Shown piece by piece: positions 46,421 to 60,658 of a DNA stretch of 64,000 nucleotides. The stretch is from positions 496,001 through 560,000 of the forward strand of contig JABELC010000009.1 of the NCBI GenBank assembly GCA_028455995.1, in the 5' to 3' direction. The notes beneath the pieces were generated by a model. It saw nothing but the letters and a program-made list of their open reading frames with translations. It was not told where the DNA came from and did not search any database. Positions within the stretch are counted from its first letter, which is position 1. Each line of letters opens with the position of its first letter. Origin of the DNA: Scleromitrula shiraiana (taxonomy: Eukaryota; Ascomycota; Leotiomycetes; Helotiales; Sclerotiniaceae). The position numbers and the translations under genes were made by a program.

Positions 46421-49400
46421 CTCTCAAGGTGGAACCCTCAAACACTTCGCACAGACAACAACCTTAAATGCAATCCTTCAATCAATTTCACACTCATTGA
46501 AACACGACACACTATTTATCCTTTCATTTGTCAGACTAAACAAATCATTTGTAATACACAATTTTTCCCAAGGCGGCTGGATCGCATTTGTTTTATTTTC
46601 CATTTCAAAAAACGGAGAGGGCTTCTCTTCATAATAATACGGCATGGTATGGTCGGGCGGCTTGGTTGGTAGCAGCTATAGTGTTATGGTATGGAATGGT
46701 TTGATAGAGGGGTTAAATTATTTTATGATGAATGGATGGATAGGTGGACGGGGGGTATTGCATGAAATATATACCCATACGTTGCAAGGAAGGAAAGATC
46801 TCGGTCGGATGGGGCTAAGAGACGGGCGAGAGAGAAGGGATACAAGAAAAAATAAAGATAAAATAAAAAAGAACATAGGGGCGGGGCGTATTCATTTCAT
46901 TCAGAGTGATGGCATGGTATGGTGTCTATGGTGGGAGGAAAAGGGCGGGGGTTATTCATACACTCTAGATGTTGTTATTGCCGTTGTGTTTTGTTATACC
47001 ATATCATGCTTGTTTTTGGGGGGATTTTTTAGGGATTTCCTCTTCTGTTTCTATTCCAGCTTCATTTCGATTAAGATATACCCCTTCATACGAACAAATC
47101 CATACGCAGACACAGACGCAATATGTTGACGACCGATCCCACGACAGGGCAACGAAAATTATTATTATTATTACTACCATTTAGTTTTTTGTTCTTCTTG
47201 TTCTTCTTCTGATATTCTCTTCTGCGATGGATGGATGATTGGTGTGGAAAGAAAAGGGGGAAAGAAAGGGGAGATGGGAGAGTTGAATTGGGCTGCATTG
47301 GTTTTATCATATTATACATAGACAGGACATATATAAGTGCTGTACTGATCTTTTAATAATTTTTTACTTACATACTTACTTAATACAATATATTCTCTTC
47401 AATAAGAGCAAGTAGTTGTTCGGTATCCACAAGTCTATACATTACCTAGGTAATATCATTTCGACTAATCTTCAAAAAAAGAAAGGAAGATTATATGCGT
47501 AGATCATCCGAGCATGTCTTCCTCTCTTCCATTGCATGTCACATAACATCTTCAATTAATGCTTTTCTCCAAATTCGGATCCGAATCTAAGTTCCCACAT
47601 CGCCGAATAAAGTATCAAGGCGAGCAAGACACATCAAGGATTATAACTTGAAAGTTCTAGATCCCGTTCCACAATTGTCAAAAGTACTTGTAACGGATAT
47701 GAAAAAGTCCGAGTTCGGCAATTGGCGTATTTCATCCATTCGGGACATAGGTTATGCCGTTACTTGATCCGAACTTCGACTTTTGCGACTCGTAACATTT
47801 TTCTTGGTAGTGGTTTACAAAGATGTATTCCAAATTGCAGGTTTCCGAATGTTGAGGTTTATGCTTTGAATCTGAGGTGAGTGAAGTCTGTGTTCATTGA
47901 CTGGACTTGGTCGTTATTGCATGATGGAGTGGAACCGAAGTATTCGTGTTCCCATCGATGTATTGCCGATTTGCAAGTTAGGGATCAATGAATCATTTAA
48001 GATGTTAGATTTCGGATGTTGGATACTAGGTGTTAGGTTGTGCAACTTGTGTTATACATGCCGATTATGGGTTCATGATACTGGTATTGCCGTGGCAAGG
48101 TGCTGAAGTATGTGAACTAGTACTACTAATTGACAGACCGTATTTGGCTGGAGTGTAAGAAAGAATTCAGATGAAGAGGTTTAGTTGAGATGATCGAAAT
48201 GTGGAATTACGGTAGCACAGATCGAGGTAGAGATGTTTGGTTTGGTCTGGGGGTGAATATGACAGGCAAGAGAGCTGCTGGCTACCGATTGACGGTTGAT
48301 CTTGTAAGAACAGTCCTCTTGGTTATGACTTTCCTGAGCTGTCAAAACTCCTGCACCTCTTGCAACGTGCAAAGTGGTATAAGTCGACACTGGGAGATAC
48401 AGAAATAGGGTTTTCACATCAGCATTCTTGAGGACCCCAATACCAACCACTCAAAAACAAACCACTTCGTAGAGAAGTACACATATCTATCTCACATGAA
48501 CACAACATGCACAATCGTGATCCAGACCGCAAATTGGTAATAGAGTGGTGGTGTTGGGAGCCTGCATAATACTATGCAGTTTAATCAGATTAGGAACTCA
48601 ACTGCATTCAAAGGAATGCGAACTATGCCCCATATGATTGCCAGCACAGATCTCATGTCAGGACTGAACTCGGAAGCTGCGTGCTCGATCCTGCGGGTAT
48701 GCGTGTCGGTGGCATATACGTCTGTTAAAAATATCAGACACTTGTGAGCTAACCTCAGCTTGACTAGGCACCTTATTGTTTAAATTATGGATCCTATGAC
48801 AGATCACTATGTGAGTTTACATCATTATCATGGCAACATGTTAGGTACATTCATTCCATCGAATAAGTCATATTCGTGGACTCAAAGAATGGATGATTTG
48901 CAATACAAAAGCTGAACCGTCTCAACAAGGCTCTCGAGACACCATCATGGAACCAATCGCCTTGGATGTGAGAGCCTGATGCTATAGAAAATTTTGATTT
49001 GTCTTGACTTCAAGGTCCACGGGTATCTGTGATACAACTACCGGTGCAGTTATGTAAGATACAAATGGCGGTAACAAGCCCTTGACAACTTCACATACTG
49101 ACACCATAAACGACTTGTAGTGGCCATGAGTGAAACCAAAAGTGATGGATCCATATGTGACTTCGTATAAGAACCTACGATTGTAACCTGACCAAAATCT
49201 AAATCAAACTGTGCTGACTGCATAAGCTCTCCAGTCATACACGAAAAGCTTATCAGGTTCAGTGTTCAATTCAATCCAGTCGATCGCCCAGTATAACATG
49301 AGGCTTTTTGGATGGGAGTTCCTGCCGGCGCAAACACTTCTACCCCACTTGCACCACTGATCAATATTTCGGGATTGTCGTCCGTTCATTGAGTAGCAAC

Positions 49401-49760
49401 GGCAGTGATAGAAACGGGCATATCCGCTTGCCTGCAGCTGGGTACGTGCAACAGAACCGCGTCAGATATTTCAAACGATCAAACTCGTTATGAGCTTCGG
49501 TATTTGATGCTCAATATCGAAATAATTGAGTTTCCAAAGGGAAAAGAGATGATCATCTTTTATTGCTAATCCCGCCGTCGAGAGCCGTTAAACCAAAACT
49601 TAATTGATGTTTGCACGTGATCATGAATAACTATTAGTCAGCAACCACGAAATGCATCTCCCACTTAGCGCGGCCTCACGGCAAGCAACCTCAAAATTCA
49701 TAGAAATCGTACCACCTCTCCCCTCCACCTTATAACGCCCAATTGAATACTCCTCATACC
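46421..49760. other. 3.3-kb non-coding stretch
   Basis: No recognised gene. It contains a perfect 14-bp palindrome ATTACCTAGGTAAT at 47441-47454. The GGTATGG-rich frames around 46640-47130 are low-complexity and lack family character. Confidence 0.5.
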
Positions 49761-50731
49761 ATGTTTCTCCAACGTTCAGCAATTGCTGCCGCTCGCAGAG
49801 CTACCTTCTCCCCAGTTGTGAGAAGAAGCTTTGCTACTTCTATGGTTCGAAGTATGTGCATTCGTTCGCTTGTTGTGGCCTGATTTGTGGATTTGAAGAA
49901 TTGGAGGAGAAGGAGGAGGTATAAGGAAATATGAAGGAGCAGGGGAGGAGAAGGAACATCTGGCTGACCATCTTTGCCTCTGTGTTATAGGAGAAGCAGC
50001 CGCACCACCCGCCGGATCCAGCGATGCGAAGATTAAGAAGTTCGAAGGTACGCACCAAGGAAATTAAGCTCCAGATCTGGATTGCAGGAGAGCACATGGA
50101 CTGATCAGCAAATCCTACACAGAAATCAAGAATGAAGCCGATCTCATTGGACCTGGTTCCGCCCCAGGAACAATCCCTACCGATCTCGATCAATCAACCG
50201 GTTTGGAGCGATTGGAGATTTTGGGAAAGATGCAAGGAGTAGATATCTTCGACATGAAGCCTTTGGATGCTTCGCGTAGAGGTATGGCTTCTCCCTCAGT
50301 ATACCATATCAATGTGGGAAATTAGGCTATATTGGAACATTGGGGGGTTTATACGGATATTGGTAGATTGCTAATGGTGGGCTATCAGGCACGATGGATA
50401 ACCCAATTATTGTCAAATCTTTCGGTGATGAGCAATATGCTGGCTGCACTGGATACCCTGCCGACTCACACGTTACTATCTGGCTTACGGTATGCTTTCA
50501 TCCCACTTTTCCTAGCCCCAGATATCACAAATTATCACATATCAAAAACTAACACTCGAGTTAAAGATGTCTCGCGATCGTCCTATCGAGCGCTGCCCTG
50601 AGTGTGGAAACGTCTACAAGATGGAATATGTAGGACCAGCTGATGATGCTCACGACGACCACGCCGATGGACACCACGGCTACGTGGAGCCAAAATCCTT
50701 CGCTGATTTCGTGAGACCTGAATACAGATAG
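49761..50731 (+). CDS. COX4: Cytochrome c oxidase subunit IV (Cox4; mammalian COX5B type)
   Basis: Five exons, 49761-49851, 49991-50047, 50123-50281, 50389-50489 and 50567-50731, encode 190 aa. The Arg/Ser/Ala-rich N-terminus (MFLQRSAIAAARRATFSPVV) is a mitochondrial presequence. The conserved core reads LERLEILGKMQGVDIFDMKP, then GTMDNPIIVKSFGDEQYAGC. The zinc-site segment is RPIERCPECGNVYKMEYVG. A nuclear-encoded, matrix-side, zinc-binding subunit needed to assemble complex IV. The His/Asp-rich stretch near residue 165 (DDAHDDHADGHHG) is fungal-type. It is convergent with the ABC transporter gene. Confidence 0.95.
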
Positions 50732-51463
50732 ATATCTCCGACGAGAAAGATGGATGGGAAGGACTTGTGATGAAACCGGGAATGATAGACCAAGGGATGA
50801 GGGTAAGTTGGTGTGGTGCGCAATGTAGAATAGTACGGTAGTGCAAAGAAGACGTATATGCCCTATTGCTTCTTTGGTACGATACAATATTGTTAGACTT
50901 TGCGGATGCAAAATCGTCGAGGTGTAGACCCATTAACTTTACTATGCTTTCATTTTGATTCAATTAATGTTTTATGACTTGCATCAATGTTCTTCTATAA
51001 AGCCCCCCTATCCGCGAAATTTTTACCCATCTTCCCACCCTATGCCCCTGAACAAAAACCTTGTAAGCATGATGCTTTACTTCCTACGCAATCTTCCTCT
51101 ATCTACTGAGCCTGCATCAACCCAAGGTAACTAAGTGAAAAGAAAATGCAATCGCCAACCCTCAAAGAAAATGTACTCCCTTTATGCTCCAGTCATGGAT
51201 AGTCGTCGCAAATGTGCAAGTAGAAACGCATTATAAACATGAAAGAACAAATCCGCAAGTAATAAAAGTGGAACTTGCAATATTGCTCAAGGTAATTCCA
51301 ACCGTACCATAGGCACTGTTACACTTCGACTCAAAGCCAAGGAATAAGTGGTATGAAATTCGTCGTTCTCAACGTATACTGTGAAATGGAAAGTAGACCA
51401 CTGAAATAAATAAAATGGTTCCGTATTAGGTAGAGGCGGGGTGGGACACATTTCTAAAAAGCC
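50732..51463. other. Convergent intergenic region COX4/HMT1
   Basis: This 732-bp gap holds both 3' ends. No coding content or repeat is recognised. Confidence 0.6.
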
Positions 51464-54400
51464 TCAAGGTGGAATAGTTTTCGAGCCGTTATCTTTGGCA
51501 TTGTCACCGCTTTTGCGGTCCTGGGTGCCATCATCTCCTCCTTGCTCATCCTCAGGCTTATCGTCATCTGACCGACGCTCGTCTGAGCTATCATACTGAT
51601 AACTCATTGTCGAACGTGTAAGGGCTCTTAAAGCTAAACTTGGTCTGACAACAGTCATGGCACTACGGTTGTCTTCACACTCACTAGCTTCCGGACTACC
51701 ATCATGCCCAGCGCTTCCAGGGGTCTCCAAGGCAGCTTCTCTCAGCTTGTTAGCTTGAGCCACCATTTGCGACGCCGCTTCTGCCGCACGTTCGGCTCTG
51801 ATTTGTTTCTTCCACATTTGTGCGTACCGTCCTTTCTTGGCCAAGAGCTCTAGATGGGTTCCAGCTTCAGCAACTTGTCCAGCGTGAAGCACCAATATTT
51901 GATCTGCATTGGTAATGGTTGACAATCTGTGACTGCAATGAAATAAAGTTAGTAAAAGTTTTAACACCAAGCTTTGAACTGTACTTACGCAATCACTAGC
52001 ATGGTACGCCCTTTAGACAGAGTCCTCAGTGCTTCTTGAATGTGTTGTTCTGTGTCGGAATCTAATGCAGCCGTAGCTTCGTCTAGCATAATAATGCGGG
52101 GATCCTTAATGATAGTCCGAGCAATTGCAACTCGTTGCTTCTCGCCACCACTAAGGCGAAGACCACGTTCACCAACTTTCGTCATGTAACCATCTGGAAA
52201 TGCCATGATCTTGTCGTGGATCGATGCAGCTCGACAAGCGTTGTAAATATCTTCATCTGTGGCATCTTGATTGGCGTATCGAAGATTGTACATAAGAGTC
52301 TCATTAAAAAGTATTGTATCTTGTGGTACAACTCCAATATGGTGTCGCAGAGAATCAATTGTGATATCCTTGATATCGCTGCCATCTAGCTGGATACTGC
52401 CACTCTGAGCATTGTAAAATCTAAACAGCAATCGAAAAACAGTGGATTTACCTCCACCAGACTCCCCAACGAATGCCGTAGTAGTTCCGGGCCGACAAGT
52501 AAAGGTCAAGTTCTCTAACGCAGGCTTGCGATAATCGTAGGAGAATTTGACGTTTTGAAATTTAATCTGACCTTCACAGACTGGCATGGGCAGTGCGGTA
52601 GGCTCGTCAACAACAGTCGGTTTCTCCTTGAACAATTCAAGAAGACGTTCGCCACTAATCATAGCACTTTGGACGCCTCTGTAGAAGGACCCAAAGAAAT
52701 TAAGAGGTTGCTGAAGTTGGCCCATATATGTAATAAGCGTCACAAAATCTCCGACTTTGCGTTTGCCAGTAGTGACTTGATATGCAGCAATGAAAGATGT
52801 TATAAGTAGCCCTGCCATAAAAACCAGATTCTGACTGATATTGAGGATGTTCAAAGATATTGTAACTTTGAATTCCATCTTCTGAAAAGCCGAGACAGCC
52901 TGGCGATAACGATTAAACTCATAATTTTCGGCGTTAAAATACTTGACCGTCTCATAGGACGTTAAAGAGTCATTCTTTACAGCATCTTCCTCACGACTGA
53001 GATTCTGCATTTGACGTCTTTGTTCGGAGCGCCACCTCGCCATTCGAATAGTAAGATATAAATATGCAAACGTAATTATACCAACAACAAGGGCGTAATA
53101 AGCATCGAAGAAAACCGCAAAATAACCTATAGCCACCCCAAGGTCAAATATCATTGGAAGTACCTGAAATGTCACTTGCTCAAGGAAATTATTGATTGCG
53201 TTTCCCTTACTAAGCGCTGACAGCACTTCTCCAGTACGCTTCCCAAGATGAAATTCCAAACTCAGGCCATGAACATGCTCGAATGAGGCCGTGGTTAAGG
53301 CTTTGTATGAATACTGAGAGATGGGAATCCAGAGTACAGATCGAGCTGCTCCCAATATTCCCGAAGAGCCCTGCAGAAATTTGAAAGCAATAAGTAGAGA
53401 GATGGCCAGCCATGGCATTGATACATCTTCACCATCTTTGCTTGTGAGCTTATTGGTTACTTTTCCGATCTGCAAAGGAACTGCAAAGTTCACAATGCGC
53501 TGCATAACAACGAGGATGAAGCAAACAACAACTACTATTTGCAAACGAAGAGATTTAGCTGGCCACAGGTACGGAAAGAAGAGGGAATATCCTTTTAAAT
53601 ACTCCCACCACGTCTTTGTTGAAGCTGTTGTAGGTTTGTAGAACGCAGGCACTTCATCCACACGGCTCGGTCCTCCCTGGCTGTGAGTTCCGTGGTCTGC
53701 GGAGCCATTTGCAGTGGTATGCCCATCCAAAGAGACAGAATCTGAAGCAGATCCATTCGCAATCGACCCATGTCCGGATATGTGCCCATTCCCGTTTGCC
53801 CGGCCATTAAAAAGAAGAGGTGCGTTCTCATCAAGTTCGCTATTGCTCTGCCGATTTTTATTTCGACTCTTGAAAGAGCGCTCGAGGGAGAATATAATAT
53901 AAAAGGCTACACAGAAGAAAAGCAATGCTACCCGAGTGGCGTCAATTACCAGCTCGACAATTTCCCATTGAGTTGCATCTCTGTGGATGTCTGGCTTGTG
54001 GAAAAGTATTGAATTGAATTCGCGATGAACCGAAGTATATAGGGACACTGAAGCACCCAGGAGTACAAGCTCAGCAACCAGTGCAACCGACCATGTAACT
54101 TGATGTGCAATCGAGGGCGATGGTGTAGTATCGACTAAGGAAATAAGAAAAACACTATAGAAAAAGAGAGAGCCGCATATATATATCTGCGTTGTGAGAA
54201 GGAGGATTAGTACATATCCCATCCAGGACAATCCATAATAGGAACTCACAGCAGTTGCTTCACCGCACCACCAGCCATTCTCACGTTTATCAAGAGCATG
54301 TACGACAATGTTGATGGCATTGCCGAGAAATGTTGCTAGGATGCCAGCTGAAAACCAGCAAAAGAGTAATTTCCGAAGAGGACTAAAATCTTGTAACTTC

Positions 54401-54663
54401 TTCTTCTCTTTCTCTTGTCTTGTTCTCCGCGCAGATCGAGGCAGAGGCTTTCCACCAGGACCAGTTATTATAGGTTCAACAGATTCATCTGAAGACTCCG
54501 CAGTCAATATACTTTTCGTAGTAAATGCGAGAAGAAAGACCCCAAGGAGAACCCAAGGATAATTGAACTGTATAAGGTCCAATATCGTCGTACTGGTGTA
54601 AGTACCAGTGTCCTGCATATATATACCAGAGCTCGAGCTCAACCCAAGATCGTCACTAGCCAT
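51464..54663 (-). CDS. HMT1: HMT1-type vacuolar half-size ABC transporter
   Basis: Two exons, 54663-51989 and 51932-51464, give 1047 aa; the 56-nt intron splits the H-loop alanine. An N-terminal extra membrane domain (NTE) with about five segments precedes the six-helix ABC core, which starts near WPAKSLRLQIVVV. The nucleotide-binding domain has VGESGGGKST (Walker A, from about 732), LSGGEKQR (signature, about 837), IIMLDEATAALD (Walker B, Asp861/Glu862) and the H-loop AHRLST at 892-897. This NTE plus core layout is that of fission yeast Hmt1 and human ABCB6. Known members move phytochelatin or glutathione conjugates of metals into the vacuole. The C-terminal 120 residues are charged, low-complexity and longer than in yeast Hmt1. 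Confidence 0.92.
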
Positions 54664-57600
54664 TACAAGTTATGATTAATTTAAACCACCCCGTCCTTCC
54701 CTCATCAGTATTCCAATTCGAACCGCGATTGTTGATAGCTCATGACCCTTTCGACTGGGGCGGGCCTTTTCAAGAAAATCGAGCGCAAAGACGAAAAGGC
54801 GAAGGCGATCCCTCGGTATAATGGGTTATACTGTACTGTACTGATATCTATATGAAGCTCGAAATATCTGATCAGTAAAAATAACTCAATTGATAATTGA
54901 TCATTCGAATATCCGCTTTGATGAGATATATGCGGTGACCACGCTGTATCCCTCAACAAACGCGTTGTCGAGTACAAGATAGTCTATGAATGTGGATGAA
55001 GTTGTGGCGGAGATATCGTTGGTGGGGAATCATTCACTCTTCAAATAAATAAAGATATCTCCAAGTAAAGCTACCAAAGAGCAAGTATAAGACAAGACAA
55101 GAAGACAATTTGAAAGTCCAAAATAAAAAATGTGAAAGAGATTTGAATCAAGAAGATATAAATAATGTAAGGACCAGAAATTTATAAAACATCAAAGATC
55201 TATTTGTTATATTGTATAATATCTTTCTAGTCAGGTATAATATTCACCTCACCGTTCATATATATTATTTCCTTAAGGAATATTCTCCTATGATGAATAT
55301 AAATTTATGTTCAAAGGAAGAACTAACCCTTCCTGTCAAGGTCCTTTCAACGCACTATTAAACTCTTTCAACTATTCTTTTAAAAGTTCCTTATTTGTTA
55401 AAAGAAATCCCTTTTCTTACCTTGTCATTCTTTTTTTTCTAAATGGATCCAATTTTGTGCCCCGAAGACCAGTATACGAGAGAAGTAGGTGCTGATAATA
55501 GCTACGCGCTTTGCAAGGTGCAGGGACTTTTTTGATGGAGAACAAGGTACAAAAATGTACATGCAAGAAAAACAAGATGGAGAAAAATAAAGCGCAAAAC
55601 AAAAATAAGAAGGTTGATCCTCGGATACCTAAATAAGTTGGTAGGTAGCTCTTGTCGTTTTGATCTTCTTGTCGTTGCTAGAGTTTTGAGTTCTTTCACT
55701 TCAATCTCTTGAAATCTTGATAGATTCTACCTCTATCTATCCTAAAGTTGGGATGAAATGGTATGCAGAGTGAGAGGACGAGTGTGAGAATTTCGAAACT
55801 ATTGGGCCGTTTTCTCTATTCGTATCGATGCTATCTGTTCATGCTTTTCTTCAAGTTGTTGAGCCTCTTGACCGCCAGCGGAGCACAGGCATGAAATAGT
55901 CAGGCAAGGCATAGTTGTTCATAGTGGTTCGGGTCCAAATGAAAAGATGGCATCGGTACCGGTATAATGTCCGCCAATCAGGTGTGATTAAACCTTGCGT
56001 TGACGGGGCTCTTGATATGCTATCAACGCTTTGGATCGTTCCATCAATCAAAGAGGTAAAGTTTTTATGATCCATTAAGTTGGAGATTGAAGTTGGGAAG
56101 CTTGAGAAGTGGTAAGCAACTCCACATTCAGTTAAATTTGAGTGATTTGATACGGCTACATTGCATATCTTCTTACCACCTTCAGGGATCTCAAAAGAAA
56201 AAAAAATGCCCTGTCTATGCAATATAGATGCAAAATGTATCATGTAGGCAAAGTTAGGTATTCATTTTTACCGGTGATACAAATATCGAACACTAACTAC
56301 CTAGTAATGTTTATTAAACAATTTGGAATTGTCTAGATTTTTTTGTACTATACGGTCAATGCTATATTGAGGAGCTTCTAAAACCATCATGACCATCTAA
56401 GTAGACGTTGTAGTTCTATTACCTAGACGATATATATAGGGGGGGGGGGGGGGGGGGGGGGGGGGAGGATAATAAGGTATACATTAAGAAGATAGCCTTT
56501 TCTAATGTTACCTCAATTATTTCATATATAGATATATTGTATTGGTATAACAATCTAGGTATTCCCCCGAAACCCCCTTAGAAATTCAACAAGCTCTAGA
56601 CTTTTTTGATCCAATTATTCTATTTTGCACAACAATCATAACTTTGCAATCCTGTGAAAGTCCTAGCCACATAAAAAAAAAGAAAAAAGTTTGAGGTCTA
56701 AGCGTTGTACAAATTTACCCCACCTACCCACCCATCTACTACCTACCTACCTACTTATCTATCACGCCTATGAAGTACGCTCCAAGTCTCTCCTCGTCAG
56801 ATTTTTATAACCTTCAATGTTCAACAAAAAAAAAGTATGATGCTTTCTTAATCCTTGCTATAGAAAGAATTTTATATTATTATTGGGAGACTAATACTTA
56901 AATAGTAACTAGGTCTAGTTCTTAGATTATGATTCAGGATCTTCTGCATGTCAGATGTTTCCTGACACGTGGTTGGTCACCCGAATGCGAATGTTATCTA
57001 CCACTCTATTCTATTCTAAATTCTAAAGTTCCTTCTAGGTATACCATGGGTGGTCTTGCGGGTAAGTAACGGTACGGCCTATGTACTTCCGTACCGGTTA
57101 TTTTTAATCTAGTATCTACGTACCTACCTAGGTATCTGTATGTATCTTCCTAGGGTTATCCTGCAAGTTCGATATCAAAAAGAATCATCTGCCGGGGGAA
57201 TGAAGGAGTTCGTTCCGCTGGACACACACGATAATTTACAACCAAACAAACTACTTCCGAGTCATTCCCGTCACCGAATGATTTAAGCTGCTACGCAATT
57301 TTGGTATCTAATAACAAGCATTAACCACATGATGTATATGTCACAAAGAATCACAGTAGTGGAATTATTTTGGTAGCGAGGTTCGAAAGTTGACGAATAT
57401 GGTTTAACGGCTCTGATCTTGGCATTTTACCCCTCGTCGTCGCGAAAAAAGCCAATATTGACTTACCACTCTTTACGATGAGAAACACGAGGAATTAGAC
57501 ACATGAATGCATTAACATCAATACCGATGAGATGAATTATTTACGGGATTGGCCACGCTGGTGCCGTCTAACTTGGTCCGGTCTCAATACATATATTTGA

Positions 57601-60600
57601 ATTTCAAGCTTTCCTAGATATACCCCCGGGCATCCGGAACGGCATACCACTTTATCTGAGGTTCGATCGAGATTAGCGGTGAAGCTTTGTGAGCTTCCAA
57701 GGTTTGGTTCTTGGCCAAGTATGTGGTTTACATTGACTTGCTCCCATACGAATCATGTACGATATGATGGTTATCTTTTTAAATACAGTTTTCAGAATCA
57801 CAGGATCATTGTGGGGTACAGACTTGATCATTCTCAAGCTATGTGTCACTTTAAAGATTGATTATTAAATGCTATTTGAGAATGCTAGATGTTTGTACAA
57901 TCTCAGAAATGAGAGATTAAAGAACAGCATCAATGCCATAGAAAGATCAACAATCATACTTCTATCACTGGTGATATCGAAATATGTTCTTTACCCCAAA
58001 GACAGAGCGTGACAAATCGATGATTATACCACTTTCATCATACACACTTGATCGGGGTTTCCGATCGGATCCGGCCGGACCTGTCTAATATTGCAGGTAC
58101 ATATCCGCTAATTCGGGCTTCCTGTAACATCTCCGTTCTCAACCACTTAGAATCCGATCTAAATGGACGGGATATTCAAACTCTCTTTCGGTATGAAAAT
58201 TCAGGCTGTAGCAAACTCCTTCAAGGAAGCGTTCACGATCGGACATCTTTCCAGAAGTATTACAAGCTGGCTAGTGGTCACTCTACCTTGTTCATTTTAA
58301 GTTCGACAGGTCAATAGCGACATGGATTCAACTTCTACGTGTTCTTCGTTTCACTTGTGCTCGGATAAGGCAGCTTTGCAAATTCATACAACCTTATGTA
58401 TATATATTAGATGACGGAGTAAGTTCACTCCCCCATGTGATAAGGTTGCTCTGGGGAGATTGACTGCATATAGCCTCAATTGACATCTCCACACTCTTTG
58501 CTTAGTATTGCAATGCTGAAGCTGACATCAGCAAAAGCACCAATTGCTCTGTCCCTGCAGCTGTCAGCTCATTTAACCGCGTGCCTTGAAGTCGATCCCC
58601 GATCCACATGTACCTTTTCTCATCATACCCTACTTGGAAACGACAAGAAACGGTTCCTTTCCTTTCAAGTGCAAGGCATAGGCGGATCAACGAATCACAT
58701 TACTGGCAAATGACTGCCGTCGAAAGTAGAGGGTACGTATCTACGATGTATCTTTGAGTTAAGCGCACGACTAAGAGGTCATCATCGAAACGCCTCACTG
58801 CAAAAATTGTGATGGAATGCGCCACAGACTCCTGATAGCAAGGAGAAACTAGTCGACAAAACGCAACTTTCGCCAGTCAACATTCAAACTTTATTCCAGC
58901 TACCCGGCTTTTGCATGTGGAAATATCATTTTCTTGTACGACTGCTCAAGAGTCGGTGTAACGCAACCACAAATGTTGCACGGCAAGCCGATGCGACGTG
59001 TACCACATTTCTTTCCCCGACTCATCGGCGAAAATACCCATGTAGGTGTTCCCATGAGCCTTATTCCACAACAGTTTCGATGAACCATCTATCACAAATT
59101 GGTTTGCAAGGAAAAATCAGGCCATTCAGGCTCGCGACACAAGGGATGATGCAATGGCAGCCCAACCTTTACACAAGCATGTGATATATCCTTACCGCTG
59201 GTTATGAAGATTTCATGCATCGTTTAAACTACCTTTTTGAAGAGTGGAGGATACATCATTCTCGAAGATATTGGAAGATCTAGAATCCTCCCCCACGGAA
59301 ATTTAAAGAATTCCAATCTTTTATGATGTGCATCATGAGGCAATACATTGATATTGTAAAACATGCGGCTGCAATCACACAGACACACACAGCTTTCTGT
59401 TAGATTTGATTCCGGACTTCTGACTGCCGAGTGGTAATCTATGTTGTTGTGTCCCAAGTTTTCAGAGAACTGTTTTTTCTTTGTCCTAAACAATATAAGT
59501 ATTGCTTATTTCATTATCCGGCATACACGAGAACTCGAAGTTATTAAGTTCCGTTCAATTTAGAAAATAGTATGCATAGTTTGCCAAGAGACCTCGACTA
59601 TTCAATCTCATGAAATCAAGGGGCGATTGTGAAGTGTTAAGTATTGAGTACTGTAGGTGAATTCGAAATAAGTATTCAATTCCCTCCAATGTCTGTCTCA
59701 CGTCGTGATCTATCTCCTCTCTTATACTTCTCTTGAGATATTTATACATGAGGTTGAAATGGGTAAAAGATAGAATATAGCATTACAGAGCTTGAGTAAG
59801 CTTGAAATTGGTTATTAACACATGAGAACTCGCTATTCAAGAATTCATTGTCTGCGTACAAGGTATAGCAGTATCGAAGATTACCACCCCTATCTTCCTG
59901 TGTCGTTTTTGCTAGAGAACAATGGCTAGGAGCTACATGGCATCCATCTCAATCTGATTCCCAAACCTTAAATGCCCTTGTTCAAGTCATACTTCATAGT
60001 TACAATCAATATGGTATATCAACAGTCAAGCAAATATCTCTTCTCTCATTCTCAAAGTTCAAATACCAGAGCGTGCACTAATCCATGATGAGTTCATACA
60101 TGATATAACAACTTGAATTCATATCCCTCTATTGTTTGGTTTGTGATTAGATATGGAAATGTTTCGATGGTTCAACTCCTACTTAGATATTAAGATATTC
60201 CCATTCTTTGATATTGAATTAGATCATATAGAACTAACCGTGAATATCGTGCATACCGTGTAGTCCATCTTGCAGAACTCCACCCCCAAACAACAAACAA
60301 CATGATTGATAAATAGAAATCTCAACAATAAACCATTCCAATCAACCACTGCACTCACTAACGAACCAACCAACCACTCACTCCAACCCAAATCTAACAT
60401 CCATATATACTCACCGCCCAACTCAATCCCTCCATTCTCAAAATTCCATCCATCCGGCCAACCCCACCCCACCCACTCCACCCACCAAAAGGCCTAACAA
60501 ACCCAAACCCAAGCCCCCACCCGTATGCTCCAAGATCAGCCCAACCACGCAAAGCCCGAGCAGAAAATTTTTCTACCCCACCAATCTGAAATCTCTTCAT

Positions 60601-60658
60601 ATACTCAAAAAATAAGTGCGTCTTCATCAAATGGTACAATTAATCATATCATTAGATA
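54664..60658. other. 6-kb gene-poor tract
   Basis: The HMT1 promoter side, then DNA with no recognised protein or RNA gene. Notable contents are a 27-G run (56439-56465), ACCTACC repeats near 56733, a TACCTAGGTA palindrome (57125-57134), and several short frames with no family character. Confidence 0.5.
56439..56465. repeat. Poly-G run, 27 nt
   Basis: Twenty-seven consecutive G follow TATATATA. The length may be uncertain because sequencing through such runs is unreliable. Confidence 0.9.

Noticed and set aside
46644..47129. 161-codon frame beginning MVWSGGLVG
   Set aside because: Built on GGTATGG/ATGGTATGG low-complexity DNA and without family character. Probably chance.
60224..60639. Overlapping Trp/Gly-rich minus-strand frames
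   Set aside because: They are complements of a CCAACC-rich simple-sequence tract upstream of the tRNA. No coding character.
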